This document shows, piece by piece, positions 1 to 7,406 of a stretch of DNA of 8,681 nt. Source of the DNA: DASROJ01 sp035646975 (GTDB lineage: Bacteria; Acidobacteriota; Polarisedimenticolia; JACPZX01; DASXTC01); contig DASROJ010000356.1 of assembly GCA_035646975.1 (NCBI GenBank), positions 1-8,681 on the forward strand, in the 5' to 3' direction. The number at the start of each line of letters is the position of its first letter. The stretch's first letter is position 1. The notes below the pieces were generated by a model. The model did not search any database, was not told the DNA's origin, and saw only the letters and a program-made list of their open reading frames with translations. The position numbers were made by a program, and so were the translations under genes.

Positions 1-530
1 AAGACCAGCAGCCCGCCGGCGCTCACCAGGACGAAGCGGCGGATCAGCCTCTCGTCGCCCGTGCGGTCCTGCTCGCCCGACATGCGGCTGAGCCGCCATG
101 CCAGCGCCGACCAGGCGGCGAAGTAGACCAGCGCGCGCAGCAGGAAGAATGTCACGTTGAGATAGGCCTGCTTGTGTTGCAGCAGCTCGTCGGCGGCCAC
201 CAGATCGGGGCGCGCCCATGGGTAAAGGCTCTTCAAGCCGAACGCCAGCGGCACGAACAGCAGACCCATCACCGGGATCGTCCGGGCGCCCGCCTCGAGC
301 AGGCGTCGGATCACCGCGCCCCAGGCCCCCCCGGTGATGTGCTGGATCATCACGATGGCGAGACACCCCAGCGCGACGCCGAGCCAGAAGACATACGCCA
401 GCAGGTAGGACCGGAAGAACTGATCGAGGTCGAAGAACGCGCCCACGACGCTGAACGCCAGCATCGCAAGCCCCGCCGCCAGCGAGCGGCTGGCCAGCTT
501 CTCCACCGCCTCGGGTGCGTGTCGGCTCAT
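1..530 (-). CDS. actF: ActF, ACIII NrfD-like membrane subunit (3' end outside window)
   Basis: Inner-membrane subunit of Alternative Complex III, a paralogue of ActC in the NrfD-like family. In known ACIII structures it pairs with ActC in the membrane and is proposed to help with quinol binding or proton movement. The ATG at 530-528 overlaps the actE stop (ATGA, 4 nt). I translated the frame by hand: it stays open for 176 codons to the left edge, about the first 40% of a usual ActF of roughly 400-450 residues. Hydrophobic segments lie near residues 15-33, 41-62, 84-99, 126-147 and from 165 onward. The family-typical HITGGAWG motif is at 64-71 (H64). The sequence before the start has only a weak Shine-Dalgarno match, so translation is probably coupled to actE. 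Identity is supported both by sequence and by its place directly after actE. Confidence 0.93.
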   Translation of the reverse strand, partial: MSRHAPEAVEKLASRSLAAGLAMLAFSVVGAFFDLDQFFRSYLLAYVFWLGVALGCLAIVMIQHITGGAWGAVIRRLLEAGARTIPVMGLLFVPLAFGLKSLYPWARPDLVAADELLQHKQAYLNVTFFLLRALVYFAAWSALAWRLSRMSGEQDRTGDERLIRRFVLVSAGGLLV

Positions 531-1153
531 CGATTCGCCCCGGGGCCCGCGGCGGATGTGCCCGGTGCGGCATCGAGCGAGGAAAGCGCCTCGGGCGGGA
601 CGTCGCCCTGAGGGGCGTGCTGGCTGTACTGGAGCGCCCTGACATAGGCGACGATCGCCCAGCGATCGTTGGCGGGCACCGCCGCGGCATAGCCCGACAT
701 CCTGCCGAATCCGTTGGTGATCACGTCGAACAGATAGCCGTGCTCGACCGCCCGCAGCCGGTCGATGTGAAACGACGGCGGCTGCGACAGGCCCCGCCGC
801 ACCACCATCCCCCTCCCGTTGCCGAGCCGGTCGTGGCAGGGTGAGCAGAAGATGTCGTACCGTTCCTGGCCGCGCCGCATCAGATCCATCGTGACAGGCA
901 TCGGGAATTCCCGCGCGAGCTTGCCGTCTTTTCTTCCGGTATGGAGCAGCGAGTCCTCCCGCAGATCGCCGCGCGCGACGGTACCGGCAACCGGCGCACG
1001 CGACGCCCGTCCATCAGAAAACGCCTCGGTGGACGCAAGCGGCTTGTACCTCGGCTGATCGTGCATGTCCTGCCGGCAGCCGGCGCCAACCAGCGCCCCG
1101 AGGACGAGTATCGCCGCCGCGCCGCGCGCGATCGGCCCGTCAGCGCGCAACAT
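527..1153 (-). CDS. actE: ActE, monoheme cytochrome c subunit of ACIII
   Basis: Single-haem cytochrome c subunit of Alternative Complex III, expected on the periplasmic face next to ActA and able to pass electrons on to an oxidase or soluble carrier. The protein has 208 residues. Residues 1-26 look like a lipoprotein signal: a short basic start, a hydrophobic stretch and Cys26 in LVGAGC, a loose rather than textbook lipobox. The family-typical RQDMHDQPRYKPL follows it. The haem-binding CSPCH is at 103-107 and the likely axial Met ligand is M153 in FGRMSGYAAAVP, followed by the usual C-terminal cytochrome helix (RWAIVAYVRALQ). An Ala/Gly/Pro-rich tail of about 25 residues ends the protein. The ATG at 1153 lies inside the 3' end of actD (14 nt overlap) with only a weak G-rich site upstream. 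It overlaps actF by 4 nt. Confidence 0.95.
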   Translation of the reverse strand: MLRADGPIARGAAAILVLGALVGAGCRQDMHDQPRYKPLASTEAFSDGRASRAPVAGTVARGDLREDSLLHTGRKDGKLAREFPMPVTMDLMRRGQERYDIFCSPCHDRLGNGRGMVVRRGLSQPPSFHIDRLRAVEHGYLFDVITNGFGRMSGYAAAVPANDRWAIVAYVRALQYSQHAPQGDVPPEALSSLDAAPGTSAAGPGANR

Positions 1154-1671
1154 CGGACATCCCCGTGGGATTCAGGCTCTCCAGGAACCGGCGCGTCTTT
1201 GCCACCTCGAACAACGGGTCGGCCGACTCGATGCAGAGGAAGAACCGGTCGCTCGACGCCAGCGCGAAGCCCGGCGCGTTGAAGACGGGATGGTAGGGCC
1301 TCGGAAGACCGTTGAGAGCCAGCATCCCCAGCACGGCGGTGAGCGCCGCGAACAGGATCATCATCTCGAAGGTGATCGGGATGAACGAAGGCCAGCTGTG
1401 AAGCGGGCGGCCTCCGACATTGACCGGGTAGGCGATCACCGCGGCGTAGTACTGCAGCCCGTACCCCGCCGCCGCGCCGGCCAGCCCTCCCATCAGCACG
1501 AGCTTCGGCAGCCTCCCGCGGGTGCGCCAGCCCAGGGCCTCGGAGAGCTCTTCGATTGGAAACGGCGTGAAGGCGTCCATGCGCGTGTAGCCGGCCTCGC
1601 GGGCGCGCCGGGCCGCGGCCACCACGGCGCCGGTATCGCGGAATTCCGCCATCAGGCCATAGAGCCCGGCA

Positions 1672-1679
<8 letters not shown>
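1140..1679 (-). CDS. actD: ActD, DUF3341 membrane subunit of ACIII
   Basis: Small membrane subunit of Alternative Complex III, of the DUF3341 family. It carries no cofactor and is thought to be structural, or to help with proton movement, near ActC. The 179-residue protein has the family layout: a soluble N-terminal domain (about 1-57) containing MDAFTPFPIEEL at 34-45, two transmembrane helices (about 58-80 and 99-122) joined by a loop with YPVNVGGRPLHSWPSF at 84-99, and a soluble C-terminal region with RPYHPVFN at 127-134. The ATG at 1679 overlaps the end of actC by 8 nt and has a perfect AAGGAGG site six bases upstream. The 3' end overlaps actE by 14 nt. Product assignment is firm; mechanistic role is less certain even in the family. 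Confidence 0.95.
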
Positions 1680-3056
<1,377 letters not shown>

Positions 3057-3060
<4 letters not shown>

Positions 3061-6000
3061 CGCGGCTCCTCGATCTCGGGGTTCGGGTTGCGCACCGCCG
3101 CGAGATAGGTCGTCCGCGGTCGCGTGTTGAGGTCGGCGAGCAGCGAGTAGTTTCGCGGGTCCGCCTTGAGTTGCGACACGCGGCTGTCCGGGTCGTTGAT
3201 ATCGCCGAACACGATCGCCTGCGCCGGGCAGGCCTGCTGGCAGGCCGTGAGGATCTCGCCGTCCCGGATCTCCCGATCCTGCTCCTGCGACTCGATGCGG
3301 GCCCGGTTGATCCGCTGCACGCAGTAGGTGCACTTCTCCATCACTCCGCGGCTGCGCACCGTGACCTCGGGATTGCGCAGCAGGCGAAGGCTGGGTGTGT
3401 TCCAGTCCTGGTAGAGAAGGAAGTTGAACCGGCGGACCTTGTAGGGACAGTTGTTGGCGCAATATCGGGTGCCGACGCACCGGTTGTACACCATGTCGTT
3501 GAGCCCCTCGGAGCTGTGGACCGTGGCGCCCACCGGACAGACCGGCTCGCACGGGGCGTTCTCGCATTGCATGCAGGGCAGCGGCTGGTTGTGGATCCCG
3601 GGGTTGTCGAGACTCCCCTCGAAGTACCTGTCCACGCGTATCCAGTGCATCTCGCGCCCGATGGCGACCTGTTCCTTGCCCACCACCGGGATGTTGTTCT
3701 CCGACTGGCATCCCACCACGCAGGCGTTGCAGCCCACGCAGCTGCCCAGATCGATCGCCATGCCCCAGGCATGTCCCTCGTACTTGTGCTCGGGGTAGAG
3801 GCTCATGTCACGCCCGGGCTCCTCCACCATCTCCCGCGCGAACCCGGGGTGGGCGCGATACTCGTCGAGCGACGCGACGCGCACGTGGTGGCGCCCCTCC
3901 ATGCTGTGATGGATCTGCGTGCAGGAGAGCGGGTACTTCGCACCCGTCCTGGCCACTTCGAGGCCACGCGCGAACCAGGGGGCATCCGACGTGCGAAGCC
4001 GGTAGGCATCCACGCCGGCGCCGGTCCCCACTCGGCCGGAGCGCCGCCGGCCGTAGCCGAGATGCAGCGTCACCGAGTCTTTCGCATGACCGGGCACGAT
4101 CCAGACGGGGGCCGCCAGGCTTCGCGAGCCGACGCGCAGATCCACCAGGTCCTCGTTGACCACCCCGAGGCTCTCGGCGGTGGCAGGCGCCATCAGCGCC
4201 GCGTTGTCCCACGTCAGCCGTGTGATGGGACGCGGAAGCTCCTGGAGCCAGCCGTTGTTGGCGAACCGGCCATCGAAGACGGCGGCGTCAGTGCGAAAGA
4301 CGATCTCGAGGCCCTTCGACGGCTGCGTGTCGACCAGCCGCGTTTCGGACGGCGGCCTGCTCAACCAGCTCCTGTCGAGCTTGACGTTCCTGGGCGGACG
4401 CGCCGAGCCGGCGACCAGTCCGTCGTGAAGCGCACGCCGCCACCAGGATTCGAACTCCTGCCCCGCCGGCGCGTTCTTCCGCCACTGCTCCCGCACCAGC
4501 TCGTAGCTGGTGCGGCCGGCCATGTCGATCAGCGCGGCGACCAGCTCGTGCGCCGTCTTGCCGTCGTAGAGCGGCTCGATGAGCGGCTGCAGGATGGTCG
4601 CCGTGCCATCCCAGGCGCGTGCGTCGTTCCATGACTCCAGCTCGTGCGCCAGCGGCACGTGCCAGTGGCTCAACGCGGAGGTTTCGTCGAATTGATCGCC
4701 CAGGTGGACACTCAGACCCACCTTCTGAAGCGCCTCGGCGAACTCCAGGTCGGCCGGCGCCGTGAAGACCGGATTGCAGTCCAGCATGACCAGCAGGTCC
4801 ACCTTGCCTGCCCGCATCTGCCCGGTGAGAGCGCGCAGCGAGGAGACCTGGTCGATCGGCTCGACCGCCATCGGCTCGACTGCCACGGCCTCGACGGCCA
4901 CCGGCTCGATGTACCACACGGTGGCGCCGACGTTGCCCAGCGCGTCGTTCATCGCGTGGGCCAGCGCGTGCACGATCGGCGGCTGGCTCTCTCCGGCAAG
5001 CACGAGGCTGCGACCTGCGTGCTCCCGCAGGTCCCGCGCGATGGCGGCAACCCAGCTCGCCTGCTCTCCCGTTCGTTCCACGAGATCGGCAGGCGCCGCC
5101 ACATCGATACCGATGCGGCTCGCCACCGCCCGGGCGAACCGCTCGATGTCGGACGAAACCACCGGCATCCTGTGGTCGGCCCTGGCGCCGGTGTTGGTGG
5201 GCATGCTCTCCAGCACGTAGAGCCGGTTCATCCCGGCTTCGGCCTGCCCGGCATGCCCGGCATGCCCGGCCGGAGTTTCGTTTCCTTCGCGCCCGCTCGG
5301 GCGACGACGCGCGGCGAATTCCCTGATATGCCGCAGCGCGCCGGGGCCGGGCGAAAGGAAATCGGCGTCGAGCGAAAGGATTACATCGGCCTTGCCGATC
5401 TCGTAGCGTGAGTCGACCGGCTCGCCGAACGCGAGGCGCGCGCCGGCATACTGGTTGTCCCGGCCGGCCGGCTCGTACTGATGCCACCTCGCCTCGGGGT
5501 ATGCCGCCAGCAGGCCGCGCATCAGCCCGGCGAGGGTCGGCGAGGTCACCGTCCCGGTCAGGATGCGAACACCGGCACCCTTGCGGGCCTCCTGGGCCTT
5601 CATCACGTCGCGAAGCACCCCGAGCAGATCGCTCCAGGGCCGTATGTCTCCGAGGTAGGTCACGGTGCGGGATCGATCCGGGTCGTACAGTCCCAGGATC
5701 GCCGCCTGCATGAAGACATCGGCGGCGCCGAGACTGGCAGGATGGTCCGGGTTGCCCTCGATCTTGGTGGGGCGCCCCTCGTGCGTTTCCACCAGAACGC
5801 CGGTGGCCAGCCCACGCAGCGTCACGGCCGTGGCGTAGTAGAGCGGCCTGCCCGGCACGGAGGACTCGGGCACGTCGGCGGCAAACGGCGCGATGGTCTC
5901 TTTCGGCTGACGGGTGCATGCGGTCAGGCCGGCCAGCGCCAGCGACGCTCCCATCAGCTGGAGGAACCTGCGCCGCCCGACCTCGTCGCTCCACTCGGAG

Positions 6001-6200
6001 GCCTGGCTGGGAAACTCGCGGGCAAGCTGCTCCTGGAACTCGGGGGTGGCCGCCAGCTCTTCGAGACCGCGCCAGTAGTGCCGGCCCTGGCGACCGGCGA
6101 GCTCCTCGCGCAGACGCTGCAGGTCGACGCGTCCGGCCTCATCGGAGACGTTGGGCACATTGGGCGCGATGGGCACGTCGGGCCCGCTGGTCTGGCTCAT
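3057..6200 (-). CDS. actB: ActB, Tat-exported molybdopterin-oxidoreductase-like and Fe-S subunit of ACIII
   Basis: Large periplasmic subunit of Alternative Complex III (1047 residues), a natural fusion of two domains that are separate proteins in other complexes. Residues 1-75 are a cytoplasmic-type extension typical of this family (HYWRGLEELAATPEFQ at 41-56). A Tat signal follows (RRRFLQLMG at 76-84) with a lipobox-like LTAC ending at C95. The B1 domain (about 100-745) resembles molybdopterin oxidoreductases, a domain known to lack the cofactor. The B2 domain (about 760-1047) is a four-cluster ferredoxin: CVGCNACVVGC at 821-831, CMQCENAPCEPVC at 876-888, C908/C914/C918, and C957/C960 with C987/C991. 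One cluster position has Thr where a fourth Cys would be, fitting the 3Fe-4S centre of the family. A GTG nine bases upstream is possible, but the ATG at 6200 gives the ATGA overlap with actA. Three short in-frame tandem repeats lie in variable regions of the extension and B1. Confidence 0.97.
3066..3071 (-). promoter_or_regulatory. Ribosome binding site of actC (decides start)
   Basis: The minus strand reads GAGGAG five bases before the ATG at 3060, inside the last codons of actB. It supports this start over in-frame upstream start codons within actB. Confidence 0.75.
4854..4910 (-). repeat. 15-bp tandem repeat inside actB
   Basis: Three full imperfect 15-bp units (4861-4875, 4876-4890, 4891-4905) with partial copies on both sides; on the plus strand each unit begins TCGAC. 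In frame they encode a five-residue repeat, EPVAV / EAVAV / EPMAV / EPI, at ActB residues 432-449. It lies in a linker of the B1 domain just before the conserved GKVDLLVMLDCNPVF segment, so it probably forms an exposed loop. Confidence 0.85.
5242..5268 (-). repeat. 9-bp tandem repeat inside actB
   Basis: Three 9-bp units: GCCTGCCCG followed by two exact copies of GCATGCCCG (plus strand). They encode AGHAGHAGQ at ActB residues 311-319, in what looks like an inserted Gly/Ala/His loop between the conserved IREFAARR and MNRLYVLES segments of B1. Confidence 0.85.
6148..6183 (-). repeat. 9-bp tandem repeat at the 5' end of actB
   Basis: Four imperfect 9-bp units (plus strand ACGTTGGGC, ACATTGGGC, GCGATGGGC, ACGTCGGGC). 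They encode PDV-PIA-PNV-PNV at ActB residues 7-18, a proline-spaced stretch before the conserved pre-Tat extension begins. Confidence 0.75.
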
Positions 6201-6847
6201 CGATGGCACGTCGAGCAGTCGGTGCGGGTGCGCACGTTGTACTCCCTTGCGAGCCGAAGGCCTTCAGCGGCGCGGTCGGACGCCGGCTGCCAATCGAGAC
6301 GGGCGATGGTGTCGCGTGGCTGGATCGCGTTTTCGGGATGGCGGTGACAGTTCACGCACCACTCCATCTGCAGCGAGGCCTCCTGCCAGGTGAGCGCCAT
6401 GCGATCGACGCGGCCATGACAGGTCACGCAGGCCACCCCCTTGTTGACGTGGATGCTGTGGTCGAAGTAGACGAAGTCGGGCAAATCGTGCACCCGGGTC
6501 CAGACGATGGGCATGCCGGTGCGAAAACTCTCGCGCACCGGCTCCAGCGTCGGGCTGTCGCTGTAAAGCTGCGCGTGGCAGTTCATGCAGGTCTTCGTGG
6601 GAGGGATGCCGGCGTACGCGGAGGTCTCCACGCTCGTGTGGCAGTAGCGGCAGTCGATGCCGACATCTCCCACGTGATGCGCGTGGCTGAACGGCACCGG
6701 CTGCTCACGCGCCACGTAGGCCTGCGTCACGTAGGCCGACCGGTTCACCTGCTGCAGCATCCACAGGACTCCCGCGACGAGGAAGACCGCGCCGTAGATG
6801 CTCACTCGCGAGATCGTGTTCGTGCTGGGGTGAAAGATTTGACTCAT
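6197..6847 (-). CDS. actA: ActA, pentaheme cytochrome c subunit of ACIII
   Basis: Periplasmic multihaem cytochrome of Alternative Complex III that takes electrons from the ActB iron-sulfur clusters and passes them outward. The protein has 216 residues. One N-terminal transmembrane anchor (about 14-32) is followed by a periplasmic region with five CxxCH haem-binding motifs: CRYCH 66-70, CMNCH 87-91, CVTCH 140-144, CVNCH 164-168 and CSTCH 211-215. The histidine-rich PVPFSHAHHVG at 50-60 and the FDHSIHVNKGVAC segment ending at 140 probably supply axial ligands, and QMEWCVNCHRHPE (160-172) is family-typical. The fifth haem motif ends one residue before the stop, so the actB start (4 nt overlap) abuts it. 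Length and haem count match standard ActA. The 21-bp gap to the upstream TPR gene holds no clear Shine-Dalgarno or promoter. Confidence 0.97.
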   Translation of the reverse strand: MSQIFHPSTNTISRVSIYGAVFLVAGVLWMLQQVNRSAYVTQAYVAREQPVPFSHAHHVGDVGIDCRYCHTSVETSAYAGIPPTKTCMNCHAQLYSDSPTLEPVRESFRTGMPIVWTRVHDLPDFVYFDHSIHVNKGVACVTCHGRVDRMALTWQEASLQMEWCVNCHRHPENAIQPRDTIARLDWQPASDRAAEGLRLAREYNVRTRTDCSTCHR

Positions 6848-6868
6848 GCGCCGAAGTGATCGCCGGGT

Positions 6869-7393
6869 TCAGTGGCTGATGCCCAGCCCGAACTTGTAAT
6901 AGAGCCGCTCGGCTTCAGGCTCCGTGCCGAGGACCTTCGTCATCATCTCCGCCGCCTTCTTGTGGTCACCCCGTTTCCAGTAGCTGACCGCCCATTCCAC
7001 CTGGTGATCGAGATCCCCGGGGTCGAGAGCCACCGCCTTTCCGAACCATTCATCCGACTTGTCCCAGACTCCTTTGTCGCGGTAGGCAACGGCGATGATA
7101 CGGCAGGCTTCGTCATCCTTCCTGTCCGACTCGAGCGCCGCGGAGAATGTCTTTTCCGCCTCGGCGGCCTGACCCGCCCGCAGCTGCAGCTCTCCGACGC
7201 GCGCGAGGTTGCGGCTGTCGCCGGGATTGATGTCCCGCATCGCCGAGGCCATCTCCCGGGTCAGCGAAGCCGGCTCGGCCGTCGACCAGTGCTCCGGGCT
7301 GGCCAGGGGGCCGGCGAGGCTCTTCTTCGCCTTTGCCGCGAGCACGAGCGCGGGCGCCATCAGCAGCAGACAGAAGATCACCCTGGTCCTCAT
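6869..7393 (-). CDS. Exported TPR-repeat protein upstream of actA, function unknown
   Basis: Small periplasmic protein of 174 residues; I do not recognise it as a named gene. Residues 1-20 look like a Sec signal peptide (MRTR, then a hydrophobic stretch ending ALVLAA), with no lipobox cysteine. A variable Lys/Ala/Pro-rich linker follows, then about three tetratricopeptide repeats near 60-93, 94-127 and 128-161, showing the usual pattern (AEAEKTFSAALESD, SDEWFGKAVALDPGD, KKAAEMMTKVLGTEP). TPR domains bind other proteins, so a scaffold or assembly role is possible, but that is inference. The ATG at 7393 is preferred over a GTG at 7399 because GGAGG at 7401-7405 lies seven bases before the ATG but only one before the GTG. 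It starts 13 bp after the beta-barrel gene and ends 21 bp before actA, so it is probably co-transcribed with both. It is not a known ACIII subunit. Confidence 0.85.
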   Translation of the reverse strand: MRTRVIFCLLLMAPALVLAAKAKKSLAGPLASPEHWSTAEPASLTREMASAMRDINPGDSRNLARVGELQLRAGQAAEAEKTFSAALESDRKDDEACRIIAVAYRDKGVWDKSDEWFGKAVALDPGDLDHQVEWAVSYWKRGDHKKAAEMMTKVLGTEPEAERLYYKFGLGISH

Positions 7394-7400
7394 CGTCACC

Positions 7401-7405
7401 CCTCC
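7401..7405 (-). promoter_or_regulatory. Ribosome binding site of the TPR gene (decides start)
   Basis: The minus strand reads GGAGG here, just after the stop codon of the beta-barrel gene. It lies seven bases before the ATG at 7393 but one base before the in-frame GTG at 7399, so it selects the ATG. Confidence 0.75.
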
Positions 7406-7406
7406 A

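Noticed and set aside
3477..3500. Apparent loss of an Fe-S ligand in ActB (Thr at the second Cys position of CVGTRYC).
   Set aside because: As I recall the family, this motif is conserved in ActB and fits the known 3Fe-4S centre, so it is not damage in this gene.
3061..3711. Upstream extension of the actC frame (217 codons) suggesting a larger fused protein.
   Set aside because: It overlaps the Fe-S domain of actB in another frame and is low-complexity Gln/Arg/Gly-rich, while the ATG at 3060 has a good ribosome site and gives the family length.
6201..6209. Alternative GTG start for actB giving three extra residues.
   Set aside because: The ATG at 6200 forms the ATGA overlap used at other junctions in the operon, and the GTG has no better ribosome site.
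6848..6868. Possible promoter or terminator in the TPR-actA gap.
   Set aside because: At 21 bp there is no room for -35 and -10 elements, and I see no hairpin followed by a T run.
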